The notes: a model not told the origin generated them from the sequence alone. A stretch of DNA of 64,000 nt from Flagellimonas sp. MMG031 (GCF_040112705.1 NZ_CP157804.1:2501-66500); one strand, 5' to 3'; shown: positions 28,755 to 37,845, numbered from the stretch's first letter. A program made the numbers and translations.

Positions 28755-29354
28755 ATGATAGCCATTCTCACCGGAGACATCAAAAACTCCTCGGAACATA
28801 ACGCCAGTTCATGGTTGCCCCTTTTAAAAGAAGTACTTTCGCAATATGGCAAAGAGCCCAAAGATTGGGAAATATACCGCGGCGACAGCTTTCAATTACA
28901 GACCACCGCAGAAACAGCATTGGAAGCCGCCATCCATATCAAGGCCAGCATCAAGCAAATTCGACAATTGGATGTTCGTATTGGCATTGGACTGGGCGAA
29001 AAAAACTACGATGCACCAAAGATTACCGAATCCAATGGCCCCGTCTTTGTCCATTCCGGTGAATGTTTTGAAAGGCTAAAAAAACAAAATCTCGGACTAC
29101 AAACCAGCAATGAAACGTTCGATGGACATATCAACCTTCTCTTGGAATTGGCCTTGCTGACCATGGATGATTGGACACCGGCCATTTCCAAAACCGTAAA
29201 GTGTGCCATAGAAAACCCTAAGCTGAATCAAAAGGAATTGGCGGGGCTCCTCAGCAAATCACAAGGCAATATAAGTGAGGAATTAAATAAGGCAGGATTT
29301 GATGAAGTCCAAAAAATGATTCATTTTTACAAAGCACAACTCGCCCAATTATGA
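28755..29354 (+). CDS. SatD-family protein with C-terminal helix-turn-helix
   Basis: 199 residues. The first ~140 residues start AILTGDIKNSSEH and include EIYRGDSFQLQ and DVRIGIGLGE, a layout like a nucleotide-cyclase/GGDEF-type fold. The C terminus (about 145-199, PKLNQKELAGLLSKSQGNIS) reads as a winged helix. SatD proteins are poorly understood and are often paired with DUF3307 membrane proteins, as here, where the stop codon overlaps the next start (ATGA at 29351-29354). The protein is a good candidate to bind the iterons upstream and regulate its own operon, possibly in response to a nucleotide. Confidence 0.8.
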   Translation: MIAILTGDIKNSSEHNASSWLPLLKEVLSQYGKEPKDWEIYRGDSFQLQTTAETALEAAIHIKASIKQIRQLDVRIGIGLGEKNYDAPKITESNGPVFVHSGECFERLKKQNLGLQTSNETFDGHINLLLELALLTMDDWTPAISKTVKCAIENPKLNQKELAGLLSKSQGNISEELNKAGFDEVQKMIHFYKAQLAQL

Positions 29355-30076
29355 TGCTTTTGGCCCTAAAACTACTGCTAGCCCACTTTATCGGGGACTT
29401 TGTTCTTCAACCCGGGCATTGGGTCGAGGATAAGCTGAAGAAAAAGGCACGGTCCAAATATTTGTATGCTCACATCGGGGTACATCTTTTAGCCCTCCTG
29501 CTCTTACTGCAATTCAAACATATTGGGGCGATTGCGGTAATCGTGGTGACCCACTTTTTGATAGATTTGGGAAAGCTATCCCTCACCAACCCCAAAAACT
29601 ACCGTTGGCTCTTTGTGGTGGATCAGTTGTTGCACTTATTCGTCTTGGGCAGCGTTTTGTACTGGCTATCCCCTTTTCAAATTGATCTTAGCTTTTTCTG
29701 GGATGAAAAGACCTTATTGCTTATCACCTTTTTGGTGTTTGTTACCTACGTGTCGGGTATCCTGATGCGCATGTTGTTGGCACCTTATATTGATGAAGTT
29801 GCGAAGGACGACCCTACGGGCGAAGGGGGTTCCCTCAAAAATGCAGGCACCTATATCGGCATGTTGGAGCGCCTTTTTGTATTTGGTTTTATCCTGATGC
29901 AGCAATGGGCGGCCATTGGACTTTTGATCGCTGCAAAATCCGTGTTCCGTTTTGGCGACCTCAACAAGGGCAAGAACCGGAAACTCACGGAATATGTCCT
30001 TATCGGAACCCTATTGAGCTTTGGTTTGGCCATTCTTTCTGGCCTGTTTTATGGTTATTTGATGGAAATCATCTAG
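29351..30076 (+). CDS. DUF3307-family membrane protein
   Basis: 241 residues with about six to seven hydrophobic helices. The opening LLAHFIGDFVLQPGHWVEDK and the later VVTHFLIDLGKL and VVDQLLHLFVLG are the DUF3307 pattern. Conserved His and Asp in membrane-facing helices suggest metal or substrate binding, but no activity is established. Start: ATG at 29351 overlapping the SatD stop; a second ATG follows at once. It is translationally coupled to the SatD gene, so the two should act together. Confidence 0.88.
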   Translation: MMLLALKLLLAHFIGDFVLQPGHWVEDKLKKKARSKYLYAHIGVHLLALLLLLQFKHIGAIAVIVVTHFLIDLGKLSLTNPKNYRWLFVVDQLLHLFVLGSVLYWLSPFQIDLSFFWDEKTLLLITFLVFVTYVSGILMRMLLAPYIDEVAKDDPTGEGGSLKNAGTYIGMLERLFVFGFILMQQWAAIGLLIAAKSVFRFGDLNKGKNRKLTEYVLIGTLLSFGLAILSGLFYGYLMEII

Positions 30077-30080
30077 ACCA

Positions 30081-30110
30081 AAAAAAGAGCCACCCAAAAC
30101 TGGATGGCTC
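30081..30110 (-). terminator. Terminator of the FMN_bind/DUF6607 operon
   Basis: GAGCCATCC and GGGTGGCTC arms (one G-T on the minus strand) followed by seven T on the minus strand. It lies 27 nt after the stop of the FMN_bind gene; the plus strand lacks a T-tract. Confidence 0.8.
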
Positions 30111-30136
30111 CTTAACATTACTAAACTTAAAAACAC

Positions 30137-30694
30137 TTAGTTAAAAACTTGGCTTTCCTTTAGGATCTCCATACTCTCCAACACTTGGCTTACGGCCAAG
30201 GTCATGGATTTGGCAGAGACCGTTGCACCGGAAATACCGTCAATATCCTTTCCGTACACCAAGGTTTCACCGGATTTTCTACCAATAAACTGCTTTAGCC
30301 AACGCTGGCTGCCCACTTGGCGTCCATGGTCCTCGCGGTAAATGAGTATTTTGGATTTTTTAATGCTCATATCCGCGTCAAAAAGCACTACGTAATCAAA
30401 AGTTTTCTTGAGACTTGGGGCCACGCCCACATACACATATCCCAAACTTTTTCCTTGCGACACCACTTCGAACAAGTTATCGCCGCCCAATTCGGATGGG
30501 GTTTTTTGGTTCAGTTCGGGCGTAATGTCCACCCAGTTCATGGTGAAATCCGCAACCTCGTAGGTGCCCGTCACCGCACTGTTGATTTTCTCCTGTAATC
30601 TTGGCGATAACTTATCCACCTTGAATCCGAATAAAAACAAGGTGGATAGCATCACCATAGCACTGATCTGCTGAATTTTATTGGCCCTCAACAT
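30137..30694 (-). CDS. FMN-binding domain protein
   Basis: 185 residues. An N-terminal hydrophobic helix (about 9-25) anchors or exports the protein. The rest is an FMN_bind domain with DGISGATVSAKSMT at 152-165, the site at which Thr can carry covalently attached FMN in this family. That marks it as a periplasmic flavoprotein candidate for electron transfer. Its start overlaps the end of the DUF6607 gene by 17 nt, so they are translationally coupled. The divergent neighbours are haem-uptake genes, which suggests a role in reduction or release of iron or haem. Confidence 0.88.
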   Translation of the reverse strand: MLRANKIQQISAMVMLSTLFLFGFKVDKLSPRLQEKINSAVTGTYEVADFTMNWVDITPELNQKTPSELGGDNLFEVVSQGKSLGYVYVGVAPSLKKTFDYVVLFDADMSIKKSKILIYREDHGRQVGSQRWLKQFIGRKSGETLVYGKDIDGISGATVSAKSMTLAVSQVLESMEILKESQVFN

Positions 30695-31604
30695 TGTTCT
30701 TTACAGAGGTGTTCGCTACAAATTTGTTAATGGTCTCCAAGACTTCCGCCTTAGTAGCACCTTTTTGCTCCAAAGCATAAAAATGCACAAACAAAGGCTT
30801 ATCATCCACCTTTTTTAAGAGGGTAAGGTCACCTTCCCTATTGTACACCTCATCCCAAGCGGCCCTGGTAGTCGCCCAAAAATCCTGGTTCTCCGCCCAC
30901 CATTCCTTAGCAGCCTGGCATCTTTCGTCAGCTACTTTTACATAGGTGTTGTATCCTTTCTCTTGGGCCAAAAGCACATCTTGCTCCCCATCGGTGCGGA
31001 TAATTTTATTGTTGTCCTGTTCATGAACCCAGCCGTTAGCGGTAATCTCCTGCCTGTTGCCGCGGCTCATAACATTGTAGTCACTCCTTTTGGTGTATTC
31101 CCTTCGGGGCAGTGGCGAGTCGCTCCTGTTTTCCCAGTAGTGTCTTCCATCAAAATGTACCCATGTAGAAGATCCGGAATACCGTGGGCTATCATCCACT
31201 TGATACACCTTTTGGGTCCACTGGCCCTTTACCGCATTGGCAGGCAGTTGGGTAAAGACCCAATTATTGTCCTTGTCGTAGTGAAACACCGCCTGGTTTT
31301 CGTACAACCAATCCTGTCTCCAGTGCTTGATTACCGTGGTATCGTTCAACACCAACAGATGCTGCAACGAAATTTTGTTGTCCTCGTCCACAATCGGCAA
31401 GGCCAGTTCCAAGGCCTTGGAGGTGTAGTCCAGGTGCTTTTCATAATCGATTTCTGGGGCAAAGGTCTCGGTATACTTAAAGCTTACCTCGTAACAGCCG
31501 CACATATCCAAAATAGCTTGGCGGTCCAATTCTTTTTTTTCCTGTGAGGTTGCCATGGTGGTTACAAAGGCCAAAAGCAACGATGAAGCGATTGTTTTTT
31601 TCAT
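30678..31604 (-). CDS. DUF6607-like secreted protein
   Basis: 308 residues with signal peptide MKKTIASSLLLAFVTTMATS. Early mature motif MCGCYEVSFKYTETFAPE carries a Cys-Gly-Cys pair. Later aromatic-rich segments (KHWRQDWLYENQAVFHYD, WTQKVYQVDDSPRYSG) match what I recall of DUF6607. The family name is from memory. It is first in a two-gene minus-strand operon with the FMN_bind gene and divergent from a TonB receptor operon. The close Cys pair and position suggest haem or iron handling, but no function is known. Confidence 0.7.
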   Translation of the reverse strand: MKKTIASSLLLAFVTTMATSQEKKELDRQAILDMCGCYEVSFKYTETFAPEIDYEKHLDYTSKALELALPIVDEDNKISLQHLLVLNDTTVIKHWRQDWLYENQAVFHYDKDNNWVFTQLPANAVKGQWTQKVYQVDDSPRYSGSSTWVHFDGRHYWENRSDSPLPRREYTKRSDYNVMSRGNRQEITANGWVHEQDNNKIIRTDGEQDVLLAQEKGYNTYVKVADERCQAAKEWWAENQDFWATTRAAWDEVYNREGDLTLLKKVDDKPLFVHFYALEQKGATKAEVLETINKFVANTSVKNNVEGQ

Positions 31605-31642
31605 ATCAGTTTCTATTTGATCGTTTTAGAATTTGTTCGGGT

Positions 31643-31691
31643 CAAAAATACTAAACTTATTTAGATTGAATAAAAATTAAATATATATTTG
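31643..31691. promoter_or_regulatory. Divergent promoters of the haem/iron locus with a central dyad
   Basis: Plus strand: TATATTTG at 31684-31691, 19 nt before the receptor start. Minus strand: TATTTTTG at 31643-31650 for the DUF6607 operon. Neither has a clear TTTG at the usual upstream distance, a sign of regulated promoters. Between them lies an imperfect dyad, TTATT-N7-AATAA (31657-31673), that could hold a metal-responsive repressor. The protein that binds is a guess. Confidence 0.5.
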
Positions 31692-31709
31692 TCATCAAAT
31701 TTAAATGGA

Positions 31710-33815
31710 ATGAGTCTAAATAAAAATATTTGCCTCTTATTTTCAACACTTTTAACACTCAGCTTGGTCTCTGCCCAAGAATCTCCCATCCAACAAAAAG
31801 ACTCCATTATCACCGAAAATCTGGATGAAGTGGTGGTTACGGCGACCCGAACGGTGCGCCAACTTTCCTCCCTCCCACTTCCTGTGACCTTGATTCCCAA
31901 GGAACAGATCAATCGTTCCGGGGTTACCCGATTAAATGAAATCTTGAATGAACAGACCGGTATTGTGATGACTCCCGATGCAACCATTGGTGGTGGCGAA
32001 GGGGTACAGATCCAAGGAATCGCTTCCGATTATGTCATGATATTGATAGACGGGGTTCCCGTAGTGGGCCGAAGCTCTGGAAATCTGGACTTGAGCCGTT
32101 TTGCCATTGGCAATATCAAACAGATTGAAGTGGTAAAGGGTCCCTCCTCCAGTCTTTTTGGTTCAGAAGCCCTGGGCGGGGTCATCAACATCATCACAGA
32201 AAAACCGAATACCGATGACATTAGCGGTCAAATCTCACATCGCGCGGCAACATTCAACAATCAAAATAGCACCATCAACCTGAATCAAAGAAAAGGGGAC
32301 CTTGGCTACTCACTCTTTGTGGACCGATTGAGCACCGACGGTTTTGATCTGACTCCCAACTCGGAGGGGCAAACCGTGAATCCGTTTTTCAACTACACCT
32401 TAAATGGAAGGGTATACTTTAATGTGTCGGACCAACTCAAGGCTTTTGCATCTGGGCGTTACTTTCTTCAGGATTTCGACATCCCTTCAGGAACAAGCGA
32501 AGAGCGTGATGGCAATGTACACCTAAGATTAGATCATGAATTGAGCAAGAAATCCAGCTTCGAGTACGAGCTGTACTACACCAATTATGTCACCAACGAG
32601 CAAACGGTAGACCCTATTAACGATGAAATTCTGCTCGATAATGATTTCAACCAAAAACTCTTCCGTCCCGAAGTACGCTTTAACCACGCCTTCAGTTCGG
32701 ATAACACGGTAACGGTGGGCGCCGGTTACAATCTTGAAAATTTGGAGCGTTCGCTTTTTGCGGAAAACATCACCTTCAACTCCCAATATGTTTACGCTCA
32801 ATACGACTTTAAACCATTGGAAAAGCTAAATATTATCGCAGGTGCTCGCTTTGACAACCATAGTGAGTACAATTCCCAGCTCAGCCCAAAACTATCCGCC
32901 CGCTACGACCTTTCCGCATATTGGTCCGTAAAGGGCTCCGTGGGCAGTGGTTTTAAGGCCCCCGATTTCCGTCAGCTCTACCTCGACTTTACCAATGCCG
33001 CAGGTGGTGGCTATTCCGTTTTTGGAAAGGAAGTGGAAGCCGCAGCCATTCAACGCCTGCAGGAAAATGATGAAGTGGCCAACCTTGCCGTGGACCCCAA
33101 CGACCTTGGGGAACGCTTGGACGCCGAAAGTTCAGTGGGCATCAACTTGGGGGTGGGCTTTAAAAAAGGACAATTTCGAAGTGATCTAAATTTCTTTCGA
33201 AACGACTTTACCAACCTAATCGATACCCGCATCTTGGCGGCCAAGACCAACGGACAAAATGTGTTCGGATACATCAACCGCGAAAGCGTGTACACCCAAG
33301 GTCTTGAGGTGGACCTTCAATACAAGGTTCTTGAAAATTTGGACCTGTCCGCAGGCTACCAATTGCTGTACGCATTCGACAAGGATAAGGAGGATGCCAT
33401 CGAAAATGGAGAGGTCTTTGCCCGTGACCAGCAAACGTTGGAAACCATCCGATTGGACCGCAGCGATTACTTTGGGCTCGAAAACCGTTCGAGGCACACC
33501 CTCAACTTCAAAGCTTTTTACGAAGTGCCCGAATGGGGTGCCAACGCCAACCTACGCGTGGTGTACCGAAGCAGTTTTGGACTCACCGACCGTAATGGCA
33601 ACGATGTGCTCGACGAACTGGACAACTCTTTTGTGGATGGCTACGCCCTAGTGAACCTTTCCTTCGGAAAAACATTTTTTAAACACTACCAATTGCAACT
33701 GGGCGCCAATAATCTGTTGGACTTTCAAGGGTCCAATCCTTTGGCATCGCAGGACAATGAACAATTGATCAATCCCGGAATACAATTATTTGCAAGACTT
33801 AATATTCAATTTTAA
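31710..33815 (+). CDS. TonB-dependent receptor, probable haem/iron transporter
   Basis: 701 residues from the ATG at 31710; codons upstream can only start with TTG and overlap the -7 element. Signal peptide ends SLVSA. TonB box/plug begins LDEVVVTATRTVRQLS and includes VMILIDGVPVVG and EVVKGPSSSLFGSEALGGVI. A 22-strand-type barrel follows, ending in IQLFARLNIQF. It is shorter than SusC proteins and lacks their N-terminal extension, like metal and haem receptors. A HmuY-like lipoprotein gene follows 12 nt later, which points to haem as substrate. Confidence 0.9.
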   Translation: MSLNKNICLLFSTLLTLSLVSAQESPIQQKDSIITENLDEVVVTATRTVRQLSSLPLPVTLIPKEQINRSGVTRLNEILNEQTGIVMTPDATIGGGEGVQIQGIASDYVMILIDGVPVVGRSSGNLDLSRFAIGNIKQIEVVKGPSSSLFGSEALGGVINIITEKPNTDDISGQISHRAATFNNQNSTINLNQRKGDLGYSLFVDRLSTDGFDLTPNSEGQTVNPFFNYTLNGRVYFNVSDQLKAFASGRYFLQDFDIPSGTSEERDGNVHLRLDHELSKKSSFEYELYYTNYVTNEQTVDPINDEILLDNDFNQKLFRPEVRFNHAFSSDNTVTVGAGYNLENLERSLFAENITFNSQYVYAQYDFKPLEKLNIIAGARFDNHSEYNSQLSPKLSARYDLSAYWSVKGSVGSGFKAPDFRQLYLDFTNAAGGGYSVFGKEVEAAAIQRLQENDEVANLAVDPNDLGERLDAESSVGINLGVGFKKGQFRSDLNFFRNDFTNLIDTRILAAKTNGQNVFGYINRESVYTQGLEVDLQYKVLENLDLSAGYQLLYAFDKDKEDAIENGEVFARDQQTLETIRLDRSDYFGLENRSRHTLNFKAFYEVPEWGANANLRVVYRSSFGLTDRNGNDVLDELDNSFVDGYALVNLSFGKTFFKHYQLQLGANNLLDFQGSNPLASQDNEQLINPGIQLFARLNIQF

Positions 33816-33827
33816 AACCAAGATTAC

Positions 33828-34706
33828 ATGAAAACAACCCTAAAACTATTCAGCCTTTTAGCCCTACTCTTTGCCTTTGTTGCCTGTAGCGAAGACAACG
33901 ACGGTGGTATGACGGATTTTACCGTGACCGCCATAAGCACAGAATCGGGAACCGTAGGCACCGAAATTACCATCTCCGGAACCAATTTCCCCGAGGCTTC
34001 GGATATCAGCTTGACTTTTGGTGGCGTAGCGGCTACCATCAGCTCGGCAACCAGCACCCAAATCGTTACCACCGTTCCCAACGGGGCCATTTCTGGAGCT
34101 GTGACCCTTTCCGCCAACGGGACTTCCCGGGAAGTGACGGCTTCTTTTAGCGTATTGGCCAATTTGGTGAGCGCTAGCGTCGAAAACTTGGAGGCTCCGC
34201 AAACAGGAGGTCAAGGACAACCGATTGGCGGCCCATTCACCAAATTCAGTTTTGAGACCGGTGACGTGACCGATAGCGATACCGAATGGGATATTGCCTT
34301 TAGGGGAACCACCATTGCCGTGAACGGAGGAACCGTGACGGGAACCAACGACGAGCCCGCTAGAAACGGAAATGCCGGTGGGGCCATTGAATCCGGTTTG
34401 TTTACCGATGTGACCACCGCGGAGGGACTCACCTTTGAGGTAGATGCCGACGGTGCCTTTGCCATTCCCACAGGAAGCCAAGAAGGGTGGTACAACTACA
34501 ACTCCGCCACCTTTACCGTAACCCCGATTCCGGGACGGGTTTTGGTGTTCCGCACCCACGATGGAAAGTATGCCAAAGTGGAGATTTTGAGCTACTACCG
34601 TGATGCACCCGCAGAACCGGATGCCTTTACGGATGAATCCAGAGTGTACACCTTCAATTTTGTGTACAATCCAAACGATGGGGAAACCTCACTAAACGCC
34701 AACTAA
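33828..34706 (+). CDS. HmuY-like haem-binding lipoprotein with N-terminal TIG domain
   Basis: 292 residues. Lipoprotein signal MKTTLKLFSLLALLFAFVAC (Cys20). An IPT/TIG immunoglobulin-like domain comes first (about 30-112, ESGTVGTEITISGTNFPEA). A HmuY-type domain follows (about 125-285), recognised by FTKFSFETGDVTDSDTEWDI and, near the C terminus, GKYAKVEILSYYRD. HmuY takes haem from host proteins and hands it to its TonB receptor. Here it is encoded directly after the receptor and 1 nt before a DoxX gene. Axial haem ligands cannot be assigned from the sequence alone. Confidence 0.88.
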   Translation: MKTTLKLFSLLALLFAFVACSEDNDGGMTDFTVTAISTESGTVGTEITISGTNFPEASDISLTFGGVAATISSATSTQIVTTVPNGAISGAVTLSANGTSREVTASFSVLANLVSASVENLEAPQTGGQGQPIGGPFTKFSFETGDVTDSDTEWDIAFRGTTIAVNGGTVTGTNDEPARNGNAGGAIESGLFTDVTTAEGLTFEVDADGAFAIPTGSQEGWYNYNSATFTVTPIPGRVLVFRTHDGKYAKVEILSYYRDAPAEPDAFTDESRVYTFNFVYNPNDGETSLNAN

Positions 34707-34707
34707 T

Positions 34708-35154
34708 ATGAAACCCATAAGTATTGTTTACATTGTATTGCGGCTGCTATTGGGCGGATTTATGATCTATGGCGGCATCCAAAAGTTCCAAAAGCCCATA
34801 CCTACCCCTGTGGAGGTGGTGGAAAAAGCCGAAAAGTTCACCTCGCCCGAGAAGGAAAATACCCTGCAGAAGATTTTGTACATCAGCGGGGCCAAACAAA
34901 CGGGTTACTTTTGGGAAGTACTGGGGATTTGCGAACTGCTGTTCGGACTGTTGTTGATCCTGCAAGGCACCAGTTTTGTAGGAGCCCTATTCCTGCTGCC
35001 CATCACCCTGCATATTTTCCTGTTCCATTTGTTTTTGGAATCGGATGAATTGCCAGAACTGTTTCAAACCTTTGGTTTGTTCGCAGTGAACATTGTCTTG
35101 GTCCTCAAGGAAAAGCGCCATTGGCAACATTTGCTGTGGATAAAACCCATCTAG
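34708..35154 (+). CDS. DoxX-like four-helix membrane protein
   Basis: 148 residues with four hydrophobic helices. The opening VLRLLLGGFMIYGGIQKFQK is typical of the DoxX superfamily. It starts 1 nt after the stop of the HmuY-like gene, so it is surely the third gene of the receptor operon. DoxX-like proteins occur beside thiosulfate, redox and metal genes. Here a role in haem or redox handling at the inner membrane is inferred from position only. A terminator follows at 35180. Confidence 0.85.
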   Translation: MKPISIVYIVLRLLLGGFMIYGGIQKFQKPIPTPVEVVEKAEKFTSPEKENTLQKILYISGAKQTGYFWEVLGICELLFGLLLILQGTSFVGALFLLPITLHIFLFHLFLESDELPELFQTFGLFAVNIVLVLKEKRHWQHLLWIKPI

Positions 35155-35179
35155 CAGCAACCATTCGGATAGTTTGATG

Positions 35180-35209
35180 AAAAAGCGGGGCAATTGCCCC
35201 GTTTTTTTT
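35180..35209 (+). terminator. Terminator of the haem receptor operon
   Basis: CGGGGCAATTGCCCCG perfect palindrome followed by eight T. Confidence 0.9.
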
Positions 35210-35291
35210 ATCCGTTTTACGACACGAAAAAAATGGATAACGTTAAGCCGAACCGTCAAAAATGTGGTATTTTATAAAAAAGTTTATTTAA

Positions 35292-35690
35292 ATGACGGAT
35301 GACATGGGAGTAATAGCCACCAACAAACGGGAAATCAAACTATTTTACAATGCCGAGACCAATAAAGGCATGCAGACCTTGGCCTACCTGAAATCGTCCC
35401 AGAAAAAAGTGTTGGACATCGACCTTTCCAAAACCAAGGTTACGGGCACGCAATGGACCGAACTGGCCAAACTGTTGGGCAAGCCCATCAAAGACCTCAT
35501 TAATACCGAACATCCCGATTTTATTAAAAAATACGGCAAAAGCCCGGAGTTGCCCGATGATGAAGATTGGTTAAAATTAATGGAAAACAACCCCAAAGTG
35601 GTGACCCAACCCATTTTGGTGAACGGTGACCAAGCCGTACAAATAGACACTCCGTCCGAAGTGATGCAGTTTATCGAAGACGAAGACTAA
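35292..35690 (+). CDS. ArsC/Spx-fold protein lacking the catalytic cysteine
   Basis: 132 residues. The start may be the first ATG or the ATG four codons later. The pattern LFYNAETNKGMQTLAYLKS followed by LLGKPIKDLINTEHPDF, DDEDWLKLMENNPKVVTQPI and LVNGDQAVQI is that of the arsenate-reductase/Spx thioredoxin-fold family. Where ArsC has its redox Cys, this protein has Asn-Ala-Glu-Thr, and there is no cysteine anywhere. So it cannot reduce arsenate by the usual route and is more likely a binding or regulatory protein. Confidence 0.8.
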   Translation: MTDDMGVIATNKREIKLFYNAETNKGMQTLAYLKSSQKKVLDIDLSKTKVTGTQWTELAKLLGKPIKDLINTEHPDFIKKYGKSPELPDDEDWLKLMENNPKVVTQPILVNGDQAVQIDTPSEVMQFIEDED

Positions 35691-35726
35691 ACTGCCCCCA
35701 TCCCATACTTAAATCCGTTCATCCGT

Positions 35727-37259
35727 ATGCCGCAATCGAAAAGAGCCCGTTATCTCGGGATTGGAATCCTTCTGCTGATTATCTCGGCAAGCTTAGCGGC
35801 ACAGTGGTTTTTCGACCAAAAAGTGGCTTCGCTGCTCCAAAGTGAAGCCATCCAACCTTATCAGTTGCAGTACGAAGGGCTGCACACCAATGTATTTTTG
35901 GGAAACATCCGACTTAGCCAAGTTTCGGCCCGTACCCCGGACCGGCAATGGGAGATTGCTGCGGAAACCTTTCAGGTGAGGGGTCTTCACTATTGGGTCT
36001 TGCTTCAAAAAGAGGATGTGATATTTTCCAAAGTACACATCCAATCGCCCTCGATTAATTATCATCCCAAAAAGCAGGACAGTTCTTCCGCTTCTGAAAC
36101 AAATTCTTCCTCCCCACGCATCACTATCGAAAAACTGATTGTTGAAAGCGGTTCCTTTTTAATGAAAGATACCACTAACCAACGCTCGGCCCGTCTGGAA
36201 GATATGGCCATCAACATTAGCGACCTTACCTACCCCACCGAAAAGTCCAATGCCTCCTTTCCCGTGGACTACGGAACCTATCAAATTACTGCCCAAAATG
36301 GCTATTACGACCTGAGTGATTTGGAAGCCATCACGTTTGGGCGCATGAATCTCAATCCCGATGATGGGGCGTTGGAGCAATTTGCGCTGCGTAGTAGGTA
36401 TAGCAAAACGGAACTGTCCCGCCAAGTGGCCCAAGAGCACGACCATTACGATTTGGGCATTGCCAAGGTACTACTGAACGACTGGGAGGCGGGCACCACC
36501 AAAGGTGAACCTTATTTCCATTTGGGCGAATTGCAATTGCAGCAACCCATGTTTTATGTGTACCGCGATAAATTGCTGCCGGACGACACTTCACATAAAA
36601 AACTCTACAATCAGGCGTTGCGCGATCTGCCTTTGGAATTGCAGGTAGATTCCGTTTCCATCTCGGAGGGGATGATTGCTTACGAGGAACGGATAAAACC
36701 AGATATAGCCCCCAAAGACCTGACCTTTACCGAAATCGATGCGACCATCAGCAACCTACACTCCAAAGGTACGGGCGAGGTACGGGCGAACATCACAGCC
36801 AAATTGATGGATAATGGCCCGTTTCGGTTGGATTGGTCGTTTGAGCCGCAGAGCAAGGCCAATACGTTTTTGGTGAAGGGCGAACTATCGCAGTTTCAGT
36901 CGGAAAGCATTAATCCGTTTTTAAAATCGAACTTGGGCGCCGAGGTGGAGGGCACGGTGCAACAACTCTACTTTACCATCAGCGGTAACGAGCTGGAATC
37001 GCAGGGCGATATGAAGATGAAATACGACAATTTTGAATTTACCGTGCTTAAAAAGAACCGTTTGGGCGTCAATAAAGTGCTTACGGCCGTGGTGAACCTA
37101 TTTACCAAGGACGGCAACAAAACGGACGAGGACGGCTTTCGCCATGGCAATTTTGAGGTGGAACGCAAGCAGGACAAATCGTTTTTCAATTATTTATGGC
37201 TCAATCTGCAGGAGGGCTTGGTGGACACCATGACAGGCCGCGGCAAAAAAAGGGACTAG
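35727..37259 (+). CDS. AsmA/DUF748-like envelope protein
   Basis: 510 residues. An N-terminal membrane anchor (YLGIGILLLIISASLAAQWF) is followed by long stretches of amphipathic beta strands with short helices. Examples are IRLSQVSARTPDRQWEIAAE, ITIEKLIVESGSFLMKD and NITAKLMDNGPFRLDWSF. This is the pattern of AsmA-like/bridge-type proteins implicated in lipid transport or outer-membrane assembly. The family call is by layout, so moderate. It starts 36 nt after the ArsC-fold gene and ends 1 nt before the low-complexity satellite. Confidence 0.65.
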   Translation: MPQSKRARYLGIGILLLIISASLAAQWFFDQKVASLLQSEAIQPYQLQYEGLHTNVFLGNIRLSQVSARTPDRQWEIAAETFQVRGLHYWVLLQKEDVIFSKVHIQSPSINYHPKKQDSSSASETNSSSPRITIEKLIVESGSFLMKDTTNQRSARLEDMAINISDLTYPTEKSNASFPVDYGTYQITAQNGYYDLSDLEAITFGRMNLNPDDGALEQFALRSRYSKTELSRQVAQEHDHYDLGIAKVLLNDWEAGTTKGEPYFHLGELQLQQPMFYVYRDKLLPDDTSHKKLYNQALRDLPLELQVDSVSISEGMIAYEERIKPDIAPKDLTFTEIDATISNLHSKGTGEVRANITAKLMDNGPFRLDWSFEPQSKANTFLVKGELSQFQSESINPFLKSNLGAEVEGTVQQLYFTISGNELESQGDMKMKYDNFEFTVLKKNRLGVNKVLTAVVNLFTKDGNKTDEDGFRHGNFEVERKQDKSFFNYLWLNLQEGLVDTMTGRGKKRD

Positions 37260-37260
37260 G

Positions 37261-37746
37261 GGTTTCGGGTTGAGGGTTGAGGGTTGAGGGTTTCGGATTT
37301 CAGGTTTGGAACTTGAGCTTGGACTTGATGCTTGAATTTGGGTTTTGGAGTTTGGCGTTTATTGTTTGTGGTTTCAGGTTTCAGGTTTGAAGTTTTGGTT
37401 TTGGTTTTGGTTTTGAGTTTGAACTTGAATTTGATACTTGTATTTGGGCTTTGGATTTTGGAATTTGGTGTTTGGTGTTTCTGGTTTGAAGTTTTGAATT
37501 TGAACTTGAGCTTGAATTTGATACTTGAATTTGGGCTTTGGAGTTTGTGGTTTGTTGTTTGGTGTTTGGTGTTTCAGGTTTGAAGTTTTGGTTTTGAGTA
37601 TGAATTTGAGTTTGGGCTTTATACTTGAATTTGGGTTTGGAATTTGTTGTTTGGCGTTTATTGTTTGTGGTTTGTGGTTTCTGGTTTGAAGTTTTGAATT
37701 TGAGCTTGAGCTTGAACTTGAATTTGATACTTGAATTTGGTATTTA
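37261..37746. repeat. Hierarchical TTTG-rich satellite
   Basis: About 485 nt made almost only of T, G and A on the plus strand. Short words (GGTTTGAAGTTTTG, GAACTTGAATTTGATACTTG, TTTGGTGTTTGG) are arranged in a higher-order period. GGTTTGAAGTTTTG recurs at 37384, 37483, 37578 and 37683, that is every 95-105 nt. Between recurrences a GAACTTGA-rich block alternates with a TTTGG/GTTTC-rich block. A long minus-strand reading frame across it encodes only Lys, Gln, Asn, Pro and Thr and is not credible. Confidence 0.9.
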
Positions 37747-37845
37747 AATAATACAGCTTCTCGACCGCTCCCATGTTTAAACCCACTTTCCTTTACCTTC
37801 AACCCTTGGCCTCTTCCCACCCGTCCCCTGTTTTCCATCTCCCGC

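Noticed and set aside
37374..37838. 154-codon minus-strand reading frame in the satellite
   Set aside because: It encodes only low-complexity Lys, Gln, Asn, Pro and Thr, lacks a plausible start context and arises from TTTG-rich words.
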